Source of the DNA: Actinoplanes aureus | GTDB taxonomy: Bacteria; Actinomycetota; Actinomycetes; Mycobacteriales; Micromonosporaceae | Direction: 5' to 3' | Assembly: GCF_015704865.1 (NCBI RefSeq) | Contig: NZ_JADQTO010000015.1 | Location: forward strand, 1 to 64,000 | DNA: 64,000 nt | In this document: positions 1-7,382 of the stretch, one piece after another | Position numbering within the stretch: the first letter of the stretch is position 1 | How the letters are laid out: the number at the start of each line of letters is the position of its first letter | Translations under genes and position numbers: made by a program | Notes under the pieces: model-generated | What the model saw: the letters and a program-made list of their open reading frames with translations, nothing else | What the model was told of the DNA's origin: nothing | Databases searched by the model: none

Positions 1-132
1 ACCAGCAACCAGGACCGCGCCGACGCCCTACCCGGCTGGCTCCACACCTACAACTACCATCGAGCCCACACCGCGCTCGGAGGCCAGCCACCCATCAACC
101 GCGTCAACAACGGTCCTGGTCACTACACCTAG
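1..132 (+). mobile_element. C-terminal end of an IS481/IS3-type transposase (partial)
   Basis: The window opens inside an open frame that runs to TAG at 130-132 (43 residues). It reads LPGWLHTYNYHRAHTALGG followed by PPINRVNN, the usual C-terminus of DDE integrase-core transposases of the IS481 group, where the YN-x-x-RAH-x-ALG signature follows the last catalytic glutamate. The catalytic residues lie outside the window. The stop overlaps the stop of the convergent ABC transporter gene by 4 bp, and no terminal inverted repeat is visible to the right, so the insertion sequence probably has a truncated right end or is a domesticated integrase. The call is sure for the fragment; the state of the whole element cannot be judged. 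Confidence 0.85.
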
Positions 133-1901
133 CGGTAGGCGCGTTCCTGGAGGCGGTAGGCGTGGGCGTACGCCCCGTCGTTCGCCATCAGGTCGTCGTG
201 GGTGCCCTGCTCGGTGATCCGCCCGTCGTGCAGCACGACGATCAGATCGGCCATCCGTACGGTCGTGTACCGGTGCGAGACCAGCACCGTGACCCCGCCG
301 CCCGCGCGGGCGGATGCGGCCTCCTCGGCGAAGCGGCGGAACAGTTCGTGTTCGGCGAGCGGGTCGAGGGCGGCGCTCGGTTCGTCGAGCAGCACGCAGA
401 GCGGGCGGCGGGCGCCGGTGACCGTACGCATCAGCGAGCGGGCCAGGGCGAGGCGCTGCCACTGGCCGAGCGAGGGTTCGACGCCGCCGAACGCCGCGCC
501 CAGCCGCCGCTCGAGGTCGTCACCGAACGGCGCGCCGGCCAGGTCGACTGCCGCGGCGACGGCGGTCCGGTCACGGACGTGGGCGACCTGCCCGACGCCG
601 ACCGTCTCGCGTACCGGCAGGCGCAGCTGGGCGAAGTCCTGGAAGACGCCGGACAGCCGGGAGCGCCAGCCCGGGGCGGACAGGTCGGTGAGCGGCCGGC
701 CGTCCACGGTGATCGTCCCGCCGGCCGGCTCGTAGAGGCCGATCAGCAGCTTGACCAGGGTGGACTTGCCGGCGCCGTTCTCGCCGACGAGCGCGACCGT
801 GCCACCGGCCGGCAGGTGCAGGTTGATCCCGTGCAGCACGTCGTGATCGGCGGACGGATACCGGAACCGTACGTCGCGCAGCTCGATGCCGGTGGTGAGC
901 CGGTCCGGCGGCGCCACGCCCGGGCGCTCGGCGGCCGCCCGGTAGTGGCGCAGCCACCAGTGGTGCGACACGGCCCGCCCGGCCTCGGCCGCCGTGCTCA
1001 GGCTGAACAGCATCTGGCGCAGCTGGCCGCCCAGCTGGGTGGCGAGCGAGACGACCAGGACGGCCTGGCCGGTGGTGGCGCGGCCCTCGCGGATCAGCCG
1101 GGCGACCACGAGCAGGGCCCCGGCGAACCCGGCCGCGTAGAGCAGCCATGCCAGCGCCTGCCAGGCCGCACCGCGCAGCCGGGCGCCGGTCTCGCGGCGG
1201 GCCGCCTGGTCCCACAGCGCCGCGGCATCCCGGCCGAGGGCGGCGGCGCCGTCGCCGAGCAGCACCTCCTTGGCGGGTTCCGGGGTCAGGCACAGCTCGT
1301 GCAGGCGGCGTTCGCGGCGCAGCGGTTCGGTGGCGCCGTCGCGGGCGGTGCGCAGCAGGGCGTCGGCACGGCGGCTCGCGGCGTACACGGCGAGCCCGAG
1401 AACGGCGAGCAGGCACAGCGCGGGGCTTACGGTGGCCAGCAGGCCGACGGTGACCGCCAGACCGGCGACGGCGACGACGGCGTCGAGAGTGGACCACGGC
1501 ATTGCGGCGATCGCCTGGGAGTCGCGGAAGAGGCGGTCCCAGCGGTCGATGTACGGCCCGTGTTCCAGGTGGGTGAGCGTCGGGATGCCGGACACGTCGC
1601 GCTGGACACGCTCGTTGAACTGGCCGCGCACCCGGCTGACCAGGAAGATCAGCAGGTTGCCGCGGATCCGGCCGACACTCAGCGAGATGCCGTAGGCGAA
1701 CGCGCCCAGCACCACGGCCGCGATCACCACCGGGGTACGCCCACCGGCTCCCCCGTCGACGAGCATGCCCTGCGACACACCGATCGCCGCGATCACGGCC
1801 GTCTGACCGACGATGATCACGGCGAGCAGGACGGCGGCGCGGCGGTCCGTGCGTACCGTCAGCCGGGTCACCTCGGCCAGCAACCGCCACCAGTCCCTCA
1901 T
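129..1901 (-). CDS. ABC exporter, permease fused to ATPase (half-transporter 2)
   Basis: 590-residue half-transporter with an N-terminal six-helix membrane domain (about residues 20-310) and a C-terminal ATPase. Walker A is GENGAGKSTLVKLL and Walker B is LCVLLDEPSAALD. The signature motif reads SLGQWQRLA instead of LSGGQ, so this subunit contributes a degenerate signature to one of the two composite ATP sites, as in many heterodimeric exporters. Its ATG overlaps the stop of the upstream half-transporter (ATGA), so the two are translationally coupled and presumably form one heterodimer. The substrate cannot be read from sequence; lipid, peptide or drug export are the usual choices for this family. 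The stop overlaps the transposase stop on the other strand. Confidence 0.9.
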   Translation of the reverse strand: MRDWWRLLAEVTRLTVRTDRRAAVLLAVIIVGQTAVIAAIGVSQGMLVDGGAGGRTPVVIAAVVLGAFAYGISLSVGRIRGNLLIFLVSRVRGQFNERVQRDVSGIPTLTHLEHGPYIDRWDRLFRDSQAIAAMPWSTLDAVVAVAGLAVTVGLLATVSPALCLLAVLGLAVYAASRRADALLRTARDGATEPLRRERRLHELCLTPEPAKEVLLGDGAAALGRDAAALWDQAARRETGARLRGAAWQALAWLLYAAGFAGALLVVARLIREGRATTGQAVLVVSLATQLGGQLRQMLFSLSTAAEAGRAVSHHWWLRHYRAAAERPGVAPPDRLTTGIELRDVRFRYPSADHDVLHGINLHLPAGGTVALVGENGAGKSTLVKLLIGLYEPAGGTITVDGRPLTDLSAPGWRSRLSGVFQDFAQLRLPVRETVGVGQVAHVRDRTAVAAAVDLAGAPFGDDLERRLGAAFGGVEPSLGQWQRLALARSLMRTVTGARRPLCVLLDEPSAALDPLAEHELFRRFAEEAASARAGGGVTVLVSHRYTTVRMADLIVVLHDGRITEQGTHDDLMANDGAYAHAYRLQERAYR

Positions 1902-3646
1902 CGCTCTCCCCCGTGAAACGCCGCCGCCTGGGTGGTGAAGAACCGGGCGTAGTCACCGCCATGAGCCAGCAGCTCCTCGTGCGTGCCGTCCTCGGCCACC
2001 CGGCCGTCGCGGAGCAGGATGATCCGGTGGGCCGCGCGGACCGTCCCGAGCCGGTGCGAGATCAGCACGGTCGTGGTGTCGCGGGCACCGGCGACGACCT
2101 GCTCGTGGAACGCGGCCTCGGCCCGCACGTCGAGGTTCGCGGTGGGTTCGTCGAGCACGAGCAGCCGCCGCCCGCGCCCGGCGGCGTACAGCGCGCGGGC
2201 CAGGGCGACGCGCTGCCACTGGCCGCCGGACAGGTCGGTGCCGTCCGTACCCTCCGGCCACAGCGACGCGCTCAGATCCTCGGGCAGCCCCGACGCCCCG
2301 GCCCGGGCGAGGGCCTCGCGGACCGCCGCGTCGTCGTGCGGCGGCGGGACGGCCGCGGTCACGTTGTCGCGCACGCTCGCCGGATAGCGGACGAAGTCCT
2401 GGAAGAGCACGGTCACCGGTGGCCGCCGGACGCGTGGCCCGGCGCCGTCGACGGTGATCGTCCCCGAGTCCGGGGCGTACAGGCCGGCGAGCAGCTTGAC
2501 CAGCGTCGTCTTGCCGGCGCCGTTCTCGCCGACGACCGCGACGGTCTCGCCGGCGCGCAGGGTCAGGGTGAGCCCGTCGAGGATCGGCCGGTCGCCGCCG
2601 GGATAGGTGAACACGACATCGGTGAAGCGGACCTCGGGCGCGTGCCGGGCCGCCTTCGCGGGCGCCGGGCGGGAGGCCCGCGGGCTCATCGCGGCGAGCT
2701 CGTCGGCGGCGTCCAGGCCGCGCAGGCCGTACTCGATGTCGTAGGCCTCCATCCCCATCTGGCTGATGCTGAGCACCCCGACGCCGGCGAGCACGACGGT
2801 GATCAGCCCGCCCGGCTCGAGATCACCGCGCAGCACCGCGGCGGCCGGGAAGCCCAGGGCGGCGGCCGCCGCCAGCGTGACGACCGCGCCGATCCACCAC
2901 TGCCGGCGCAGCACGCCCAGCAGCGAGCGCCAGACCGGGCCGTACGTGCGCACGGCCGCCGCCCGGAAGCGGCCGCCGAAGAAGTCGCTGAGCCCGAAGA
3001 GGCGTACGTCCTTGGCCGCGCCCATCACCGCCTGCGTGGACACGTAGTACTCGTAGCGCTGGCCGGCCGTGTCCGCGTCCAGCCGGTCGATGATCGCCAT
3101 CCACTGGCGGCGCAGCACCGCCCGCACCCCCAGCGAGACGACCAGCAGAGCGAGCGCCAGCGGCGGCGAGAAGGTGGCCAGCAGCGTGGCGGCGGCCACC
3201 GCGGACACCATCCGGAAGACCAGCGTCACCTGCCCGGTCACGGCGTTGCCGGCCGACCGCTCCCGGGCCACGCCCATGCCGGGATCGACCGCGCGGGCCG
3301 CCCGGTCCTGGAAGGCCGCGCTCTCCAGCACGTCGAGACCGGGCAGGCCGGCCGCGACCGACCGCACCCGCGCGCGGATCACACCGTCGACGCGGCGTGC
3401 GGTGTAGGTCTGGACGGCCTCGAGCAGCAGCCAGCCCACCTGGCCGGCCAGGAGCAGCGCGACCACCAGCGTCACCGGCCCGAGCGGCGGCTGTCCGGCG
3501 GTGAGCGTGGAGACCAGGACACCCACGGCGTACGCCATGGCGGTCGGCACGATCGCCTGAAGAAGCTGGAGCAGGACCAGAGCCGTGGCCAGGCCGAGCC
3601 CGGCGGCCGGAAGCAGGCGCAAAAGGCGCAGGCGATCTCGGAACAC
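1898..3646 (-). CDS. ABC exporter, permease fused to ATPase (half-transporter 1)
   Basis: Second half of the heterodimeric exporter, 582 residues from the GTG at 3646. That start is preferred because a GGGGG tract lies just upstream and the protein then begins directly before the first membrane helix; the open frame extends further up to 3775 but with non-family sequence. The ATPase domain is canonical: Walker A GENGAGKTTLVKLL, signature LSGGQWQRVALA, Walker B LLVLDEPTANLD and an H-loop in TVLISHRLGTV. It is first in the operon, diverging from a beta-lactamase-fold pseudogene with about 70 bp between them that must hold the promoter. The complete signature here complements the degenerate one in its partner. 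Confidence 0.88.
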   Translation of the reverse strand: MFRDRLRLLRLLPAAGLGLATALVLLQLLQAIVPTAMAYAVGVLVSTLTAGQPPLGPVTLVVALLLAGQVGWLLLEAVQTYTARRVDGVIRARVRSVAAGLPGLDVLESAAFQDRAARAVDPGMGVARERSAGNAVTGQVTLVFRMVSAVAAATLLATFSPPLALALLVVSLGVRAVLRRQWMAIIDRLDADTAGQRYEYYVSTQAVMGAAKDVRLFGLSDFFGGRFRAAAVRTYGPVWRSLLGVLRRQWWIGAVVTLAAAAALGFPAAAVLRGDLEPGGLITVVLAGVGVLSISQMGMEAYDIEYGLRGLDAADELAAMSPRASRPAPAKAARHAPEVRFTDVVFTYPGGDRPILDGLTLTLRAGETVAVVGENGAGKTTLVKLLAGLYAPDSGTITVDGAGPRVRRPPVTVLFQDFVRYPASVRDNVTAAVPPPHDDAAVREALARAGASGLPEDLSASLWPEGTDGTDLSGGQWQRVALARALYAAGRGRRLLVLDEPTANLDVRAEAAFHEQVVAGARDTTTVLISHRLGTVRAAHRIILLRDGRVAEDGTHEELLAHGGDYARFFTTQAAAFHGGER

Positions 3647-3714
3647 AACACCCCCGTCATGTGAACCGTCATCGATCCTTCCACAAGATCGAGCCTGCTC
3701 TATCGTCGGGACCC

Positions 3715-4408
3715 ATGGTGCGAATCGAGATCCTGGTTCGGCAGGGAGCGGACGTCGTCGTGGACGACACCACATCGCGGCGGTATCAGCTCGCCTCGGT
3801 GAGCAAGCAGTTCACCGCAGCTGCTGGAGACCTTCCGCGCCTTGCCGGTGCTGCATCCGCCGGGCGGCGGCTGGCACTACAGCAGCCCGGGGTACGTGCT
3901 GCTGGCCCACGTCGTCGAAAAGGCGGGCGGCACGCCGTACCGTGAGTTTCTCTCCGATCGGATCTTCGGCCCGCTGGGGTTGACCTCGACCTTCGCCGGC
4001 ATGCCGGGCGGCGAGGCGGACGTCGCGAGCGGTCACGACGCCGCCGGGCAGCCGCTGCTCAGCTGGGAGCTGGACGTGACCGGGATGGGCGCGGGTGACG
4101 TCTGGTCGACGGCCGGGGACATGCTGACCTGGGTGGACGCCGTCCAGACCGGCCGGTTGCTGGGCGAGCCGTACCGGTCACTGATGCTGACCGGCCACGC
4201 GCGCACCGGAGGCGGCCGCGATGCGAGCGAGTACGGCTACGGCGTCTTCATGGGCGAGATCAACGGCCGGCGGTGGTGGCATCACAGCGGCCACAACGCG
4301 GGCTTCAAGGCGTTCACCGGCTGCATCCCGTCAGTGGACCGCCGGATCGTCCTGCTGAGCAACACCGAGGCGGTCGACACCAGCGCCCTCGACCACCTCT
4401 TCGGGTAG
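3715..4408 (+). pseudogene. Beta-lactamase-fold serine hydrolase, deleted and frameshifted
   Basis: The first part (from ATG 3715) reads YQLASVSKQFTAA, which holds the SxxK nucleophile motif of class C beta-lactamase/PBP-like hydrolases. At about 3820-3826 it jumps to another frame that reads ETFRALPVLHPPGGGWHYSS and continues with PGYVLLAHVVEKAGG to a stop at 4408. In intact relatives roughly 60-80 residues separate these two motifs, so an internal deletion has joined them out of frame. The C-terminal half keeps a WHHSGHNAGF segment matching the third active-site motif (HSG). No single frame encodes an active enzyme. The tail overlaps the convergent MerR gene by 78 bp. It is a remnant beyond reasonable doubt unless the sequence is misassembled. 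Confidence 0.85.
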
Positions 4409-5179
4409 GAGGGGCGCGCTGGTCAGGACACCGTCCTCGTGGATCTCCTGACGCAGGTGGGCGATGTTGACCACGGTTCCGGCGTTGAGCAGGCGAAGGA
4501 TGGCGGTGCAGTACTTGGCCATCGTGTTGCGGCCCGGCATGAAGATCGACAGCTCGTCGCGTGCGTCCAGCTCCTCCACCAGCAGCCCGGGCGGCAGCGC
4601 CTCGGTGCTTCCGGCGACGGGCACCTTGACGATCCAGGAGGGGCCGTCGCCGTGGAGGGCACGCCGGTCCAGGGTCCGCCACGGCCGGCCCAGCCGCGTG
4701 AGGCCGGCCTCGTCCACCTGCTTGCTCAGCTCGGTGGCGGCCGCCTCGAGCAAGGTCTCGGCCTCGTCCCACTCCCGCATGTCACGTCCGAGCGGAGTGC
4801 CGTGCACCGGCTTGGCCACCACGGTCATCGCCGGCAGTTGCCGGCTTCGCGGTTGCGGCCGGGCGTCGAACACCGCCCGGGCGGCCAGGATCGCCTCGTC
4901 CTGCGCTTCCCGCTGCCGCTGTACGTCGTCGTGGTGCCGGTCGAGCAGAGCGGGCGCCCGGTCCGGCTCGTCGAGGGCCCGCCGGACGAGCTTCACGCTC
5001 ATCCCGGTGTCCCGCAGCAGGGTGATCAGCATGGCCTGCTCCACCTGCTCGAACGCGTACGACCGGTGCCCGGTCCGCTCGTCGACCTCGGCCGGCACGA
5101 GCAGGCCCTCGGCGTGGTAGTAGCGCAGGGCCTGCGGCGACAGGTGGCACATCTCGCTGAACTCGCTGATCGACAACAT
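4331..5179 (-). CDS. MerR-family regulator with GyrI-like ligand domain
   Basis: 282 residues. The N-terminal winged helix begins LSISEFSEMCHLSPQALRYY and continues to GHRSYAFEQVEQAMLI, a textbook MerR DNA-binding domain, followed by a dimerising helix (residues about 75-110). The remaining 160 residues resemble the GyrI-like/effector-binding domain of BmrR-type multidrug regulators, so it probably senses small hydrophobic compounds. It is transcribed alone, 49 bp downstream of an AraC-type gene on the same strand. Its 3' end runs 78 bp into the convergent hydrolase pseudogene, so the last residues may be an extension acquired when the neighbour was damaged. The target promoter is not obvious; the nearby ABC exporter is a candidate. 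Confidence 0.85.
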   Translation of the reverse strand: MLSISEFSEMCHLSPQALRYYHAEGLLVPAEVDERTGHRSYAFEQVEQAMLITLLRDTGMSVKLVRRALDEPDRAPALLDRHHDDVQRQREAQDEAILAARAVFDARPQPRSRQLPAMTVVAKPVHGTPLGRDMREWDEAETLLEAAATELSKQVDEAGLTRLGRPWRTLDRRALHGDGPSWIVKVPVAGSTEALPPGLLVEELDARDELSIFMPGRNTMAKYCTAILRLLNAGTVVNIAHLRQEIHEDGVLTSAPLLPEEVVEGAGVDRLGVAQQDDPAVH

Positions 5180-5228
5180 GCCACCAGATTGCCTCCTCCA
5201 GTAACAGGAAGGGCAAGCCGCCGCCCGC

Positions 5229-6245
5229 TCAGACCCTGCGGTCGCGGGCCGCGCCGCGCAGGGCTGACGGACTGGTTCCCCACCAGCGGCGGGCGCAGCG
5301 ACTCAGGACCGCCTGTTCGGCGAAGCCCAGCAGATGGCTGACCTGCGCGAGCGGCATGTCGGTCGTGGTCAGGTAGGTGCGGGCGCGGGATCGGCGCAGG
5401 CCGTCCAGGATCTCGGCGAACGACTGGCCCTCGTCGGCTAGTTCGCGCTGAAGGGTGCGGGGGTGCACGGCCAGGACGCGGGCCACGCCGGCGAGGTCGG
5501 TCGGGCCGGTGCCCAGGGCCTGGGCGAGCACCGCGCGGACCCGGGAGGCGACGACCGTGCCGGGGCCGGGTGCCTGCCGGGAGAGGAAGGCCAGGGCCAG
5601 GCCGCGCAGGTTCGCGTCCACGCCTTCGAGCGGCCGGCCCAGCAGGGTCGCGGGCACCCGCAACTGCGCGTCCGGCCGCCCGAAGCGGACCGCCGCGCCG
5701 AACGCGTCCGCGTACCGCCGGTGCGGGGCCGCGGGCTCGTGCGGCAGGTCCACCGAGCGCAGCCCGTACCCGCCGCCGGTCAGGAACGTCACCGCCCGGT
5801 GGAGAAACAGCATCGTCATGTCGGTCGCCTGCGGCAGCGGGCGCACGCCCGCGCCGAACACGTACCGGACCGCCTTCACGCCGGCGACGTCTTCCGGGTC
5901 GTCCAGCAGCGCGATGTGCATGTCCCGGGCGTGCACGAACATGTAGCGCGAGGTGCATTCGAGGGCGTCGCCGACCGACGGCGAGTGCTGGATGGCCACC
6001 GCGAGCGGGCCCAGCAGGCTCAGGTCTTGCGCGGAAGCCACCCGCAGGCCGAGGTCGGGGCAGCGCAGTGCGACCGCGGCGATCTCCAGCACGGCCGCCA
6101 GCGCGGTGTCGGAGATGAGCAGGTCGTCGGTGTCCAGGGCGTCGGTGGGCAGGCCGGCCTGCCGGGCGAAGAGCACCGGGTCGCCGCCGAGTTCCTCGAC
6201 GGTCTCCCGGAACTTCTGCAGACCAGCCGAGCGGACGAGCGACAC
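5229..6245 (-). CDS. AraC-family regulator (OruR/ArgR-like type)
   Basis: 338 residues from a GTG start. The N-terminal two thirds match the Arabinose_bd-type domain of AraC regulators that starts with a domain resembling SLVRSAGLQKFRETVEELGG, and the C-terminus contains the two helix-turn-helix units, the second in LAQVSHLLGFAEQAVLSRC. The usual SxFSRAF motif of helix 2 is altered to AVLSRCARRW, typical of this subfamily. It is likely a stand-alone activator; the neighbouring MerR and GGDEF genes lie on the same strand with gaps of about 50-60 bp. Known relatives control amino-acid or lipid catabolism, but the ligand cannot be deduced. Confidence 0.85.
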   Translation of the reverse strand: MSLVRSAGLQKFRETVEELGGDPVLFARQAGLPTDALDTDDLLISDTALAAVLEIAAVALRCPDLGLRVASAQDLSLLGPLAVAIQHSPSVGDALECTSRYMFVHARDMHIALLDDPEDVAGVKAVRYVFGAGVRPLPQATDMTMLFLHRAVTFLTGGGYGLRSVDLPHEPAAPHRRYADAFGAAVRFGRPDAQLRVPATLLGRPLEGVDANLRGLALAFLSRQAPGPGTVVASRVRAVLAQALGTGPTDLAGVARVLAVHPRTLQRELADEGQSFAEILDGLRRSRARTYLTTTDMPLAQVSHLLGFAEQAVLSRCARRWWGTSPSALRGAARDRRV

Positions 6246-6302
6246 CGTCGCAGACTCACAGCCCTGTCGCGCGGAGTCAAATTCCGGTGCGGCACATGCT
6301 GA

Positions 6303-7325
6303 TCAGGCGGCGCGGCGGCCGACCGGTTTGGCCTGCTTGGCCGCGTACATGGCCTCGTCGGCGGTGGCCAGCAGTTGCTGGGCGTCCATCGACACGCCGC
6401 CGGCGACGCCGACACTGCCGCGCACCGGGGTGCCGTCGGCGGCCCGCAGTTCGCCCAGCCGCTGTTCCAGCTGCTCGGCGAGGGAGCGGGCGGCCGCCAG
6501 GTCGGTGTCCGACAGCAGCAGGACGAACTCGTCGCCGGCAAGGCGGCACGGCAGGTCGGCGTACCCCGGCCGGGTGTGAGCGCGCAGCGTCGCGCCCACC
6601 TGGACCAGAACGTCGTCGCCGGCGGCGTGGCCCAGCCGGTCGTTGATCTGCTTGAAGCCGTCCAGGTCGAGGAAGAGCACGGCGACCGATTCCGGCTTCG
6701 CGCAGTGCTCTCGCAGGGCGGCGGTGAAGACGGCCCGGTTGGGCAGGCCGGTGAGCGGGTCGTGGTCGGCGAGCCGGCGCAGGCGACCCTGGAGGCGTTG
6801 CATCAGCTGGGTGCGCCAGGCGAGGACCTCACCGACGGTGAGGTAGATCGGGAGCGCGTAGCTGATCGAGGCGAGGTCGGCCGCCGACCGGCCGTCGGCC
6901 CACAGCGGGCCGAGGTACGCGGCCAGCAGGAACGGGCTCATCCGGAGGCTGGTGCCGCGCGGCTCACACAGGCCGAGCCAGATGAATACCAGGAAGAAGA
7001 ACATCCCGTACCGGAAGGCGTCCTGGCCGGCGGCCATGTTGTGCAGGGCGATCAGGGCCATCGCCGCGGGAGCGACCGCGAGCCGCAGCAGGCCGGGGAT
7101 CCGCGCCCAGGGCAGCACCATCGCCACCAGCCCCCAGCCGAGCGCGGCCACGGCGATCAGCGACACCAGTCCGGGCTGGAAGCCGGTCGGGGTGGGCAGC
7201 AGGATGGTGATGAAGGTGTAGAACCCGGCCAGGGTGAACAGCAAGCCCATCGTGAAGCCGCTGACGACGGCGGGGTTGTCAGCGCGGGCACTGGCCAGGA
7301 CGCGGTGTGCGAACCTTCGGATCAC
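6303..7325 (-). CDS. Membrane-bound diguanylate cyclase (GGDEF)
   Basis: 340 residues from a GTG start. About six hydrophobic helices span residues 20-165, followed by a coiled linker and a GGDEF domain (from LADHDPLTGLPNRAVF). The active-site loop reads RLAGDEFVLLL, i.e. AGDEF, a variant seen in active cyclases. The product would be cyclic di-GMP, which in actinomycetes controls development and matrix production. The allosteric I-site should be RxxD five residues before the signature; here the corresponding residues are GYAD, so product inhibition at this site is probably lost. No EAL domain is present. It appears monocistronic. Confidence 0.9.
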   Translation of the reverse strand: MIRRFAHRVLASARADNPAVVSGFTMGLLFTLAGFYTFITILLPTPTGFQPGLVSLIAVAALGWGLVAMVLPWARIPGLLRLAVAPAAMALIALHNMAAGQDAFRYGMFFFLVFIWLGLCEPRGTSLRMSPFLLAAYLGPLWADGRSAADLASISYALPIYLTVGEVLAWRTQLMQRLQGRLRRLADHDPLTGLPNRAVFTAALREHCAKPESVAVLFLDLDGFKQINDRLGHAAGDDVLVQVGATLRAHTRPGYADLPCRLAGDEFVLLLSDTDLAAARSLAEQLEQRLGELRAADGTPVRGSVGVAGGVSMDAQQLLATADEAMYAAKQAKPVGRRAA

Positions 7326-7382
7326 CCCGCTGTCATCGGCCCCGGCGGACGGCGGTTGAGCGTTTCGGGCCGATGGCCGGGG

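Noticed and set aside
162..1916. Long plus-strand open frames opposite the ABC transporter genes
   Set aside because: They follow the third-position GC pattern of the real minus-strand genes and their translations are low-complexity R/G/A/Q-rich with no family features.
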